From: Lophius americanus | Taxonomy: Eukaryota; Chordata; Actinopteri; Lophiiformes; Lophiidae | Length of the DNA stretch: 64,000 nt | NCBI GenBank assembly: GCA_037951165.1 | Contig: JBBDHG010000043.1 | Span: 6,277,001 to 6,341,000, forward strand | Direction: 5' to 3' | Part shown: piece after piece, positions 36,008 through 48,515 of the stretch | Numbering within the stretch: position 1 is the stretch's first letter | Layout: each line of letters begins with the position of its first letter | Position numbers and translations under genes: made by a program | The notes under the pieces: model-generated | Told to the model about the DNA's origin: nothing | What the model saw: only the letters and a program-made list of their open reading frames with translations | The model's database searches: none

Positions 36008-37803
36008 TCGGCCTGCACCCACTCTCAGCTTTTTATTACTTTCATACGCTGTTGGAGCTTAAAACTGACAGCTGATGGCGTTTTATCTAGAGGTCAGCCT
36101 TATTCAGAGGTTCTTTCTTCACAATAATCCTCAAATGGACTCACTGGCGTATTTGTGGGTCTATTCGGATACATTCTCGAACTCGTATTTGTGCTTTAGT
36201 TCATGCTTTTGATCAATCACAGGAGGGCATGAATGAAATGATTTCCCTCCTTATAATTAGATTTGTATTTGGCTCTAACAAGCGGATTTTTGGGAATGAG
36301 CTTTTGAATCAAGTTTATTTATTATTGTGTTCTTATTATTCTGCTGTTTTTATAGTTTTGTTCTTGTTCGATCAAGGAATATGAAGGAATTTCGAGTTTT
36401 TTTTTAATTCTTTTTGGCCCTTCAGAATCCAGAACCATTTCTCCTTCATGGGAAAAATATGGGAAGTATGAAATAAACCAAATCAATCAACAGAGAATAT
36501 GATATAGGTTAAGTTATTGAATATGTAGATAAATATATATATATAAAATGTATGTTACCTTCATTTATGTGACATGTAATATGTAGGACATGTGACTTCA
36601 GGGTTTTATGGTAATTTGGCTCTCATTTTTAAAATAAATTCGCTGAGATGTCCTTTCTTAATAACAACAGAACGGATATCAAAACTGTCATTTTGCTGAT
36701 CATAAAAATAAATTGCAATATTTTCCTAAGTTTAATATAAATTTGTTCAAGATATGTGGACAGATGTGTTGATAAAGCATTGGAATCGTTTCATGGATAC
36801 CTTAAGTAACACAAAAACAGGGAACTGAGGGATATAAAGTGTGAAAATAACAAAGGATAAAGCTTTATAAGATAGTTTCTTTACTATTTAAATTCTTTGT
36901 AATACTCATGTCACCCTGGTTTCCTATGAGAAAAAACATTTTATAGTGTAATCACAACGCAAGGACAAGCCTCTGCAGTGATAAACCCTCTAAAACCAAC
37001 GCCGTCAGTGGATGGTTTCTCCCTGGACGGTTTATGTGCATGAAGACAAGCTCTTCACCTCAGCACTCAGTTAGGAATAAACATCAAAACAGGTCCGAAG
37101 CAACCGGGAAGAGTCAGAAAATTACCAGCATAGAAATGAAGCGAGTGGTTTCAGATCAAAAAACAAGCCTCTGATTTGACCAGTAAGCCTCAACTCACAC
37201 AGATCTGAGATCTGCTCTGGAAGCAGCCCTGAACCGCTTCTCAGGTCAAGTCCAACACCAAATAGTTGCTAAGGAAACACAAAAAATAAAAATAAAGAAA
37301 GAAAACATGAAATTTTGGGTAAGAAAAGATGCATTTCACATCATTTTAGATATTCCCGTTTCATTCTCAAGGTCGTTTGCATATTAATCTACTCCAACAA
37401 CAACATCGTCTAGCTGCAATCTTACGCTGGGATAATTAATCCTCTATTACTTAATAGCTTTTACAGAACATGTGTTTTATTTTTTTAAATGCACCAACCA
37501 GGAGTTTTGATCCGTAGTTTGTTGCATTTTCTGGGTAAAATACATTAAGTATTTCTATTCATGATCAATATTTCAAAGTTAGACCACAAAAACAAGCCTA
37601 ACTCTTATAGGTTTTAATTGTTTTCTATGAATATGCAAAGAAATAAATGAAAATAAGCAGCAGAATGGAATGTATCATCCCCCACTACAAGGTCTGGTGT
37701 CGGTGGCCGATGACTCTGCTGAGACTGATGAATGGGTGGGGAGGAGGATGTGGCTAATGTCTGGACTAGTAGCATGAAAGAACAACATGAATCATTCATT
37801 TTC

Positions 37804-37857
<54 letters not shown>

Positions 37858-39300
37858 TTTACTTCTGATATTTTATGTAAAAATGTTTTTTTTCTACATT
37901 TTACAGTGTAGGGTTTTACAGTGTAGGGTTTTACAGCGTAAAGTATCAGTGTCTCTAGTATAGTGTCATTCTATTTAGAATTTTACGGTCTTGTTTTTTG
38001 CAATCTAATTGATTTTTGCTTTCATTTCCGTAAATATTTTATAGTGTACAGCACATAATCAACTTTGATTTATCATAGAGGTGACTAATTACTGCGATGT
38101 TCATAGCAACATTTAGATTAATGTCAATTTTGATTAAATACTTATGATAATTTGAGAAGACTATTTTCATACATACATACTTTTTTTTTACAGCAGTAAC
38201 TTAATACAGTGATTTTCAACAGTGACTTTTTGATGAAGTTGAATTTTTCGGATTAAATGCACAGTTCTCTAGAGTGAAATGACGCGCAGTGATACTCTGT
38301 AAACACTGTCTGGTACTGTGAATCAATGTGGATCCATGTGGAGCCGTTTGTTTTACAGTGCGTAGTTACATCCTGTGCATGTGAACAGTAATCCTCAGAA
38401 GAGTTTGTTCCGTAAACCTTAAAAAATAAATCCACAGCAGACTGTTTTCACAGAAGGATCACAGACATCAGAGCACCTCCGAGACGGCGTGAGACTCCAG
38501 ACCCCGTCCGGCATTGGACTCCTTCATCGCGGTCTCACCTGCGCCCCAATAGCCGGGTTCGGCGTTTTCAGCGAGGTGAACTCAGAGCTGCGGCAAACTC
38601 TCGGTCCTCTCCTGCTGTCGTAATGAGGACACACATCACGGCGGTTACTCCGCCGCTCAGGAGGAGTAGATCATCATCAGGGGAGAACCAAAGATTTCAC
38701 TCTTGGGATGCTGCCAAACAGGCAATTTAATCAGAGGGCATTTTATGCACAGAAAGTATGTCAGCCTCCTTGTTGGGCCGTGATTTATCTGGACCGTTAT
38801 ATTGGGCTCCAGACCTCGATTGATTGCTGCAGGCGGAGGAGTGTATGGAAAGCCTCGTTCTTTGCTTTGCTTGCCTGACTTCAGTGGTGGGATTACGCAG
38901 AGAGAACTTTATCGTTCAGTCCGCCTGGGAACCAGTCAACTGTGTACTCCTGCTGGTTTTTGGAGATTCTCACTCTCTTCCTCACAGGCTGAATAGACAT
39001 TTTGATGAAGAGTCACCTATTTGCGTCTTTGCCAGAGATCTTCAGCAAACACAACCTCCCAGTTTACTTCAAACCCAGGAATGACCTTAGATAAAATCTG
39101 TTTCACCCTAAATCCAGAAGACCCAAACACAACCTGAGCCACGTGGTCCAAACAGAGCAACCGAATCACATAAGAAGCCACTTCAGAGCTAAGAGGGGAT
39201 AGAAAACGTGGCTGCCGATCCATCACACCTAGGATAAAGATTGTTCCATCGTCTCTCCTCCGCTGGCCGATGCTACAGAGAGCTGCTCGCCAAAACATCC
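36008..39300. other. Intergenic DNA; TATC microsatellite and a second GC-rich patch
   Basis: 37685-37750 carries a copy of the recurring ~75-bp motif. 37895-37945 has three tandem GTAGGGTTTTACAGTG-like units. 38460-38690 is GC-rich (GGCATTGGACTCCTTC, CGGCGGTTACTCCGCCG) without recognised repeats and may be regulatory. No gene. Confidence 0.4.
37804..37854. repeat. (TATC)n tetranucleotide microsatellite
   Basis: About 12 perfect copies of ATCT. Confidence 0.96.
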
Positions 39301-39304
39301 TGTC

Positions 39305-39830
39305 AGGGGGGTCAAACTCAATCACAAAAACAAATTGAGTCCACATCGAGGGCCGAACAGGACTCAAGTAGAGCTGGTTCACTCCGAGGTGTTATGGCCG
39401 TTTATTCTTATTTTATTTACTGATTTCATGGAATTCTGAACAAACCAAAGGGAATAGAAAATAGTGAAATTACAGATAAAATCCAAGATAGATCAGCGTC
39501 GTTTCTCTGTATCCCTCTCTATCAGAAGTGTTTCAAGGAATCTTTTCCAAAGAAAAGTTTTTTATTCACAGGCATCATCAACAAGTTACATCTAAAATCA
39601 ATCCATTTAAATAACAAAATCTACAAAAAGGAAACTCTAAATAATCCTACAGGTGTATTTCATCATAAAAGAAAGCAACATAATGTGCTTTCTTAACGCA
39701 GCAGCACTTAAACCTGTTGAATGGCTTGAGGACGTGAACGCACCTCGCCAGTTAATTAAAACTTGCGTTCTATTTACTTAACTGCGTGTAAAACTTACTA
39801 ATAGATATTGTTTCGCGGGTGAAATATAAT
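39305..39830 (+). repeat. ~550-bp dispersed repeat, copy 2
   Basis: GTCAAACTCAATCAC.., GAGTCCACATCGAGGGCCGA, then CAAACCAAAGGGAATAGAAA, then TTATTCACAGGCATC and GACGTGAACGCACCTCGCCA. It is collinear with 14765-15355, with small indels. Confidence 0.65.
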
Positions 39831-41200
39831 CGTCTTGATCTTGAGTTTAACAAATGTGCTGTCGAGTCTATAACTCTGAACACTAAAACATCCACTGCCT
39901 TCACTAGAGTGTATATTTACTACATATTAAATGCACAGTTTATCATGTATAATCAGGCTCTGTCACTTTCATGGCCACATAAATCCTTCACAATGTATAT
40001 CTCGTTTTACCCTTCAGTATTTATTCTCATTGCACCACCTGCAGTGTCACAACATCTCAACACTTCACTTTTTGCATAGACCACAGATTTATGTTTTTAC
40101 CTTATGGTCTCTTGGCCACTGAGGTAAATTCTGATCCTGACTCGGATTCAGGCTCTGATGTGAAATTAACATCTCCTTAAATAATCCATCCCAAACATGC
40201 TTCATACATTTTGAATAATTCATATTGCCATATTGCTGCGCTCTTGAACTTCCCTGTGCACACAAATACTATTCAAGCATTTGCATCCATTGGAAGCCTT
40301 CTTCCAGCTGAATAGAAGGATGTTAGTGGAGGGAGGTGGGCGGGGCATGAAGGAAGAGATGAACGCCGCTGGCCCCGGAGACTGTGTCAACAGCGACCTC
40401 GTGTTGTTCGGCCTCCACAAAAGCCCGCTTTATACTCAGAGTTTCTTTCATGGGCCGTGTTTTCTTTCATGCCACTTTTCCCGTCGCACGATGCGTAAGT
40501 CCTTTCCAGTCTGATTTTGTCCGTCCGTTTTCATAGCAGGGGCTCTACAGCTAGGTTTTTTTCATTTTTTAATAAAGAGCCGTTTGCTTTCTTCAGCCGC
40601 TGAATGTGTTTTTATCTGCTGACCCGCAAAGTTGGATCTGCTAAACCTGCTGGAAGTCTGCTTTCAGAGGCTTAAATCGAAAGAGCTTTGTAATATCAAT
40701 AATATGATGTTTTGACTTTCTTCTTCTTTTATGGAATGAACAATGGAGACGACCTAAATGTAGAGAATCAAAAGCCCTTTATGTTCAGAGACTGCACATT
40801 ACTACTAAGGGGAAATGCTTTCCGTGTCCCATCGTTGTTTATTTACTACGAACAAAACCGACAATGGTGCCACTTAACCGATCCGGCACCTGATTTTTTT
40901 TGCATGTGGGCATTCTGTAAACAAGAAGCAGGTGTGGTTTATAACACAGCAGTGTCTTTTTACCTCAGATGATGAGAGCAGTGGGAGGTCATGTGATCGG
41001 CCATTCATCTGTCCCTCTGTGTGTTTGTAATGGGTTTCAGTGGGCAGGTGGACCCGGAGAGGATTAGATTTTTGAGGCACGCATGGATGACGGTATGAAT
41101 CCAGTATTGCTTGTTTCATGTATGCTACTTTGGATACGCCGATATTAACCCTCATTGGATTGGGATCACATTAATTTGAAATTAATTTTTTTTTTTTTTG
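39831..41200. other. Intergenic DNA, no gene recognised
   Basis: Several short open frames, none with a recognisable product or splice context. No clear repeat family. Confidence 0.4.
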
Positions 41201-41204
41201 TTAA

Positions 41205-41640
41205 AGTCAGATATGTTTTCCAGTGTCAAGGTTGTCCCTGGTCTCCCTTTCCTGTTCTTGATATTCATGGACAGGATCTTGGGGTGCAGTCGAGGTGAGG
41301 AGAGTCCGGTTCGGGGGGCTTGGAATTGCATCTCCGCTGTTTGCAGATGATGTGGTTCTGTTGGCTCCAGCTGGTGAATCGGTTTGTAGCTGGTATGTGA
41401 GGAGGCTTCTCCAAATCTGAGATCAAGGTTCACAGCCGAGAAAATGTGGACTGTCCCCTTTGGGATTGGGGCAAGTTGCCGCCTTAAACGAATTAAGATT
41501 AAGAATCTTGGTCTGTTGTTCTTTTGTGATGCGAAAATTGACGGGGAGATGGACAAAGCTCTCAATTTACTGGTACATCTCCGCTCCAACCCTCAGCTGT
41601 GGTAATGAGCACTGGGTGGAGCCCGAATGAATGAGGTTAA
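41205..41640 (+). pseudogene. LINE reverse transcriptase fragment (decayed)
   Basis: On the plus strand VPGLPFLFLIFMDRI, RGEESPVRG, then, after a frameshift, IASPLFADDVVLLAPAGES. Weaker matches to the KYLGVLF.. region and an NPQLW-type tail follow. FADD is the reverse-transcriptase active-site motif. It is the same type of LINE as at 22384-22740, in opposite orientation, with several frame breaks. Confidence 0.75.
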
Positions 41641-41771
41641 GGATACATGTGGCTGAAATTAGCTTCCTTTGTAGGGGGGCTAGACTATTTTGACTGTTTG
41701 AAAAAGATTTTACTCTGGAACTCATTTTAATGAGGTTGCTTTTTCTGCCCTACAAAACTCAATTGTGTTTT

Positions 41772-42050
41772 GAACGCAAGACCAAAATGCGACAAAAGGC
41801 TCCCGTTTTATGTACAAATTATTGTAATGTAAAAGGCCTCAGGACAGGAAGTGTATTACAGCCAGACCACAGTCAGAACCATAGAAAACGGGCCTTTTTA
41901 CCGGGTTCAGATAGAACGCAAGACCAACACGCGACAAAAGGCTCCAGTTTTATACACAAACAATTGTAATGTAAAAGGCCTCAGGACATGAAGTGTATTA
42001 CAGCCAGACCACAGTCCGAACCAAAGAAAACGGGCCTTTTTACTGGGTAA
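41772..42050. repeat. 142-bp tandem duplication
   Basis: Two copies starting GAACGCAAGACCAA at 41772 and 41914, both running through GCGACAAAAGGCTCC, AATTGTAATGTAAAAGGCCT and ACAGCCAGACCACAGTC to GAAAACGGGCCTTTTTAC. They differ at about ten positions. Confidence 0.92.
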
Positions 42051-42095
42051 TACAATACTCATAGGCAGCAATTAGAGCAGAAAAAATGTCCACAT

Positions 42096-42735
42096 TAGAT
42101 GGGTTTAAAAGGGACACTTTTCTCCTATCCGTATTAAACCTTTCTGAATTGCAATGTCGGTCGCCTGTTTACATGACCTGTGAACTTTTCCGACACGTTG
42201 TTCACATGCATCGACCCATCTTATCGGAAACAAGTTTCTGACACGCGCAGATGATCCACGCTCCCGTCCATAAGGTGGCGATAATGCTACAATGAGCTGG
42301 GGGCCGACCACCAACATGCGTCCAGAAGAAGAATACGACAAAGAGGGCAAAGTGTGTCAAATCTAACCTCCAACTATGTTAAATTCTACCAAAACTGCGA
42401 TGAGTAAATGACTATCCGGACCAGTACCGTTTTGAAGTCGGCATATTTAAAATGCGTAGCGGACGTGAAAAAACTCAGTAGGAGCATTGCGGAACTACGC
42501 AAGGCACGCGCCAATATAACTCAAAGAGAGAGCTTTCCGTGACAGCGTTTACATGCAGCGACTGGTGGAAAGGTTTTTCGGAAAAGACTTAGACTACCTC
42601 CTTGCAAAGCAAGGAAATCTCATTCTGAAAAGGACTTTTGTTTCGGACAGGAGTGTTTGCATGCAGCATTTTCTTTCCGATTAAGCGTCTTTTCCAAATT
42701 TATTCTGAATGAGGTTATCCGTGTAAACCCATCTA
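42096..42735. mobile_element. 640-bp element with 12-bp terminal inverted repeats
   Basis: TAGATGGGTTTA (42096-42107) and TAAACCCATCTA (42724-42735) are perfect inverse ends. The outermost TA could be a TA target site, in which case the element begins GATGGG. The interior has several TTTCGGA/TCCGAAA words in both orientations and no open frame. It is a non-autonomous DNA transposon by structure; the superfamily is unclear. Confidence 0.6.
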
Positions 42736-42739
42736 TTGG

Positions 42740-43540
42740 TGTTGTGTGAGTGAACATACAGGTTAGAGTGATTTGCTAGGAGCAGCAGCCTCTAGGGGAC
42801 AGGTTAGGAATAGCAGGGCTGGAAAGGTGAAGGGCGGAGGGGACCTGTTTTAATTATTGAGAAGTCATATATGCATCCCATAGCAAACCTCAGGGACGTC
42901 TTTCCTTCCTCCTCCGTAGATTTTCTGCTTCTATCTGAGCATGTGATGTAGTTTCCCTTCATCCTTGGCTTTAGAGTTAACAAGGATTGATTTCCTTTGG
43001 GTGGCACTCTTATTGGTGCCCATCTATCAAGCTATCGTCTCTTGAGTGGTCAGAGCGAATGGACGGCGGGGTTTATTTATACCCGTCGAGCACTGAGGTA
43101 ATTGCTCTGCAAAGTGCTTCACGTACACGACGAAATGCATCAGAACAACGTCAAGGAAGCGACCTGAAGCGGTTGTGATGATTCAGATACAACGCGTTTG
43201 AATCATAGATCAGGAACTCAGAGTTGAGGGGTGGACACTGGACAATAGTTACTCCAAGGATTTAGAGTCGGCCCTAAATTTAGAGGATGAACTTGATTTT
43301 GTGTTTGTATGACTTATTAGTGCAAATACCCCTAAGGACAAATTACGCAACAATTTGCCCTCGACCACATGAGATTAATATCTTTGAGGCTACAAAGTCA
43401 GCAAATGATACAACATCTTTGAAATGAGCATGTGAGGCAACGCAACTATTGTGAGTAAGTATTTCTGCATTGTATAGACACGACTTGTTTCTAGTATTAT
43501 TAAGAAATTATGTTGGTCTAACTTTTGCGTACATCGGCTT
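42740..43540. other. Intergenic DNA, no feature recognised
   Basis: Mixed sequence without a convincing exon or repeat. Confidence 0.4.
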
Positions 43541-43952
43541 CGGTAATATAATTGAGTGGTGTTTATTCAACTTAGTAACTTGGGAGGGGCTGTTTTATAT
43601 TCGTCAGGGTTAGTCCAAAAGATTTTGCAGTACCGGTGCATTACCCCATTGAGCAAAGATTATCTAGGTTCAATTTATTTTATAAGTGTTTATTCAACTT
43701 TGTTGCTTGGAATAGGTCTGCCTTCATTTATTAGCGTCAATTCAATCTAGTTACTTATATTAGGGCCAGCATACTACATTTTGATCGATTCCAACTGTTT
43801 ACTTAGATCAGGTCCAACTTATTTTTTTGGGGTTGATTTAGTTTTGTTACTTTGATTCAATTTAGTTATATGAATGAGGTCCAACCTCATTCAATGGGGT
43901 AAGTCCAACTCATTTTGCTGCAGTTAAATTACCCTATTAAATGGCATTCGCC

Positions 43953-44112
43953 TACACTGTAAAAAGAGAATAGTTTGATGAATTCAAAAAATTACTTCAA
44001 CTAGTAACACTCAATTAAATTAAGTTTTTCCAAATTCATATAATAAAAATTCAGTTAACTGTTTCAAGTAATTTCCTTAAGTTCATCAACACCGTTCTTT
44101 TTGCAGTGCATG
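43953..44112. mobile_element. Palindromic MITE (CACTGTAAAAAGA ends)
   Basis: The left end CACTGTAAAAAGAGAATAG and the reversed right end CACTGCAAAAAGAACGGTG continue as an imperfect palindrome (AAAAATTACTTCAACTAGTAA against GGAAATTACTTGAAACAGTT). About 160 bp, no coding capacity. Confidence 0.7.
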
Positions 44113-44290
44113 ATTACACACCAAAAGCATGAAAAGTTTTTATATTTGCAAATTCTTCAAATCCTTTCTTCAAACCTTTTTTTTACAAAACGATTTTACC
44201 TTCAAACACTAAAATATAACGCAGTAAAAAATATTTTGTTAATTATTGATAAACAAATCTGAAATAATTTCTTCTGTACCAAGACAAATA

Positions 44291-44475
44291 TTGCACACTG
44301 TAAAAAGAGAATTGTTGGTGATTTTCAAAAAATTACTTCCACTGGTGACGCAGTTGGTATAAGTATTTACCATTTAGATTAATAAATTAAACAAAAAAAT
44401 ACTTAGGTTACTATTTGGTAAGTAACTTCTTTAAGTTCGTTAATCATTTTTTATAAACTTTTTAAGGAGCATAAT
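44291..44475. mobile_element. Second copy of the CACTGTAAAAAGA MITE, right end eroded
   Basis: CACACTGTAAAAAGAGAATT then AAAAAATTACTTCCACTGGT. The inverse half (TAAGTAACTTCTTTAAGTTC) is recognisable but the right terminus is degenerate. Confidence 0.6.
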
Positions 44476-45010
44476 TATGTCCCAAAAGCATAAAAAAATA
44501 CACGCAAACTTTGGAAATTCTTCATATCCTTCCAACTTAAATTTTAGACTCAATCATACCTAATTAAATTGTGTTACCAGTGAAGAAATTAAAGTGTGGA
44601 CTGAAATTAAGTCCATTTGGTGTTTTATGGGGGTTGATTCAACTTGGTTACATTGAGTAGGTCCAACTTTATTTAATAGGGTTGGTACAATTCATTTTTA
44701 AATAGTAAAATGATTCCAAATAAATGGAGTCCGACGTTATAAAACATTCAACTCATTTCATTGGGGTTGATTCAACTTAGTTATTTGGAATAGGTCCAAC
44801 TTTATTTAATAGGGTTAGTCCAACTCATTTAGCTGCAGTCCAATAACTCTATTAAATCAAGTTTTTCTAGACTAAGATTAGATCCAACTCATTTTATCAG
44901 GGTTGATTCAACTTCTTTACTTGGAGTAGGTTCTACTTAATTTATTAGCGTTGGTTTCAAGTAATATGCAGTAGTAAAATTATCCCAGTGAATAGAGTTT
45001 ATCGAAACCA

Positions 45011-46310
45011 AATAAATAAAGCTGGTTGAACAGAATTGCTTAGTTCTGGAAGCAAATGTTTAATTGTGTGTAAATACTTCCAAAGAATGCCTTTTGAGTG
45101 CAAAAATGGGAAAAGTAACATAAATTTAAGCTTTAATACAGTTTGCAACAAGAATGGCCATAGAACAAGATAAACAAACTAGATCGTACCAGTTCATGCC
45201 ATTTTTAGATCATATCATCATGTTCATCTTGCAAACACCATCTTGTAACCAACAGCCAGTGTTTTGTTATGAGTGTAGGTGACACTCATATACAACCTAC
45301 TTACATCTCTATGCATTCCAAATCCAGCAGAGGAGAGCTTTAAAGGTAGGATTCACCATTATCCGACTGCACACTCGATAATAATTTCATTTCCTAGTGT
45401 CCATTTTCTACACCCATTTAGCCAAGGTCATAGGGACGGGAACCAGGAATGTGTAAAAGTCCAGGTCCCTGGAGGGGTCATCAGTCCTTCTCAAAGCTCA
45501 CACCTTAAGTTATCCGAACCTATATCTCAGAGTAATTGATATGATGATGTCACAGTTATGTAATCATATGGCGAAGAGAGGATATAGGGAGAAGTTGCTA
45601 AATAAGCAGCGGCTCCCGCTGGCTGATCCAAGAGCTTGTACCTTTGGATTTTCCTCCACATGCATCGCCCTCTCTCTGGGAAAAGACTCAACTCAAATAC
45701 TGTTATCACCAGCAACGACATCGTTTTTTTGTATTCTGTTGGAAATGCTGGAAATTATCGGTGTTCAAGCGTTCTGGGCGAGCCGTCGTGAGATTGTTTG
45801 TTAGATGAGTCAGAAGTTGTGTGACGAGAAAATGTATCAGGAGAAGTTTTCCCCATCAAGATTCGAAATATAAGGAAGGACGTGCCTTCCTGCCTTTAAA
45901 AGGAATATTACACAAATTTAGCCACACCAAGCCAGAAAGCCACACTGAATATTTATTATTTTTTTTACTTTAAACTAAACTAAAACTATTAGTCACATTT
46001 GTTACTATTTTTATTCTCTCAAGTGAGATTTTTGATTTGGGTGAAGTTGTACATTTTGAGTCATTATCAGCAACACTTTTACTAACGACAAAACAAATGC
46101 TTTACATAAAGTAAAAAGATTGTTTTATAGACCATACTCCGATTTTAACTTTCTTACCAACAATTTTCTTTTCACTTTTTCCAAAAACCAAATATATAAT
46201 ACTGTCCATGCATTCTTAAGACTGGCTCTTTAAAAATCTTTTTTGATAATCTACAAACTATAATAATTAATTCAACCTTTTCAAAACATTCTCTTTAGTC
46301 ACTAGCCTTA
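45011..46310. other. Intergenic DNA, no gene recognised
   Basis: Short open frames only. No clear repeat besides A/T-rich runs. Confidence 0.4.
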
Positions 46311-46312
46311 AT

Positions 46313-47070
46313 ATGATATCCATCCATCCATGCATCCATCCTTCCTTCCATCCATCCTTCCTTCCATCCATCCTTTCTTCCATTCATCAATCCATCAATC
46401 CATCCATCCTTCTTTCCATCCTTCAATCAATCAAATCGTCCATCCATCCTTCCATCAGTCCATCCATCCTTCCATCATCCATCCATCCGTCATTCCATCC
46501 ATCCATCCATCCTGCCTTCCATCTATCAATTCATCCATCCATCCATCCAACCATCCATTCATCCTCCCATCTATCCATCCATCCTGTCTTTCCACCTATC
46601 CATCCATTCTTTCCACCTATCCATCCTTCCATCCATCCATCCATCCCTCTGTTCATCCACCCACCCATCCATCCATCCATCCATCCTTCCTTCCTTCCTT
46701 CCTTCCTTCCTTCCTTCCTTCCTTCCTTCCTTCCTTCCTTCCTTCCTTCGAGCATCCATTCATACATCATCATTCCTTCCTTCAATCATCCATCCATCAT
46801 CCCTTCCATCCATCCATCATTCCATCCATCTATCTATACATCCATCCTTCTATCCTTCCTTCCTTCCATCTATCAATCCATTCATCCATCCATCCATCCA
46901 TCATTCCTTCCATCTATGCATCAGTCCATCCATCCTTCCTTCCTTCCATCCTCTTTTCCAACCATCCTTCCATCCATCCTTTCTTTTAATCCTTTCTTCC
47001 ATCCATCCATCAATCCATCCACCCATCCACCATTCCTTCCATCTAACAATCCATCCATACATCCCTTCTT
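46313..47070. repeat. 750-bp imperfect tetranucleotide tract (CATC/CTTC), with a pure (CTTC)n core
   Basis: Almost entirely CATCC and CTTCC words, with a pure CTTC run at about 46684-46750. The strand asymmetry (C/T only on plus) leaves long open frames on both strands (up to 271 codons, HPSIHPSF type) that are artefacts of the repeat. Confidence 0.95.
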
Positions 47071-48305
47071 CATCCTTCTGCCAGCTGGGATAGGCTCCAG
47101 CGCCAATATCTTACCCTGCAAAAGATAAATGTTATTGAATATGGATGAATGCTGATGAGGCTTCATTTGGCACTGCTAGTATAGCATTAGTGGAAAATGC
47201 TGCACACTGTCCATCTCAGCAATGTTGTACCCGAGACAGACAACAAGTCTGAAATGTTGATTACAGGAGCATATCATGGTTAGAGCTTTGGTGTCTAGGC
47301 TTTGATGTCATCACGCTCTGCAGATATGCTTAGATAGAGATATTAGGGGATGATGAGTCGAACCCCCAAGGGTCTTGGCTATGCATTGGGAGATTAGGGG
47401 CTTAAAAATACCCCGTAGATGGTGTTGTTGCCAAAAGACACTTGGGTTTCTGACTCAAACCTCCATTCAGCACAGGCTCAGTTTGAAGCCAGGTGGGGTT
47501 GTGGATCAAACCCATCAGATTAGCATTTTACACTTCTTACTTTTCTGCTAGGAACTAATTATATCCCTCTTTTTCCATACTGAAGGACTCTCAGGTTTGT
47601 GGTCCCCCAGCCTTTCTTTAATGGAACCATGAGGCGACATGTTTGCATTAAAGTTTTTGTGGTTTCCCATATTTTACAAGGAGGTTGATTGTAGCTGAAG
47701 TATAAACCCAGTAAGTTGTCCTGATGTATTTGGACCAGCGTTGTACTGTTCCAGGTTACGCGCCATGTGTCTCCCATCAGTCAGCGCCGCTTTGATGCAC
47801 TGCGGAGCATCACTGCTGTTCGCTGAGACGACCTAATTTGTCACACCTCATAGGCGCTGCACTGAGACTAATTCCCTTCCCTCATTTATTTGTGCTATAA
47901 TTAATATTGCAGACGGCAAATTTTGCATGACGTCACGCCGAGACTTAACTGTCTCCTCGTCAGAATGAGGAATTACTGCCGAGTGCTTTGCCCAGCGAAA
48001 AGCCCGGAACAACAAGGATGTGAGTGGGTGTGTCACTGTGACCCACTTCCAACACAAATTACACTTGTGTAAATACTCAAACATGCCCACACTTAATGCA
48101 TCTGCCCCCTTTAATCTCCACCATCCATCTCCATCATCCAAATGTTTTACTTTTCACATAAAGACAAGCAGTTTCCATTTTCTAATTAGCGTTTCATGCA
48201 AATACAGAATACAATACACATACATAATTCTGTTGATGGCTCACCAGTCGTCCTTCCTTATATCACATACTACCCATCCAGGCTCGGAAAGACCGAACGA
48301 GTATT
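47071..48305. other. Intergenic DNA with repeat ends and a unique block
   Basis: 47080-47105 (CTGCCAGCTGGGATAGGCTCC) is a piece of the common fish repeat also at 60355, inverted. 47760-48010 is unique, mixed in composition, with a CRE-like TGACGTCA (47929-47936) and ATTAAT words. It may be regulatory. Confidence 0.35.
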
Positions 48306-48309
48306 TTTG

Positions 48310-48450
48310 ACTTGTTCTGATTCAGTCGTCTAGCCACAACATTTTGGATCGTATCAAAGTTCAAATTCTTACACTTATCGACTTCTCCGGCTTTCAACAT
48401 CAACCTGAAGGTGTTCCCTCGCTGCCTGATCGATCCCATCCACTTTTTTA
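48310..48450 (-). pseudogene. Tc1-like transposase N-terminal fragment
   Basis: On the minus strand: MLKAGEVDKCKNLNFDTIQN then VVARRLNQNKSK. This corresponds to the start of the Tc1-group transposase (a GKRKDLSEFDKGQIVMARRL-like segment). Only about 35 residues survive. Confidence 0.65.
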
Positions 48451-48478
48451 ATTTTGGATCTATGTGCATTTATTAGAT

Positions 48479-48515
48479 AAGCTGTCAACTTCAATCTTAT
48501 TGAAGTTGACAGCTT
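48479..48515. repeat. Perfect 17-bp inverted repeat with 3-nt loop
   Basis: AAGCTGTCAACTTCAAT (48479-48495), loop CTT, then the exact inverse ATTGAAGTTGACAGCTT (48499-48515). It lies 30 bases beyond the Tc1-like fragment. It is not part of any transposon end that I recognise. Confidence 0.95.

Larger units (their letters stand above)
43545..45010. repeat. Degenerate ~130-bp tandem array interrupted by two MITEs
   Basis: The marker GGGTTGATTCAACTTAGTTA followed by TAGGTCCAACTTTATTTAAT and AGGGTTAGTCCAACTCATTT recurs with starts near 43556, 43686, 43840, 44631, 44764 and 44900 (spacing about 127-154). Two MITE copies (43953-44112, 44291-44475) sit between the third and fourth units. Confidence 0.7.

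Noticed and set aside
46313..47128. 271-codon open frame (HPSIHPSF repeats) and its shadows on both strands
   Set aside because: It is a translation of a CATC/CTTC simple repeat; no other composition, no start context and no domain.
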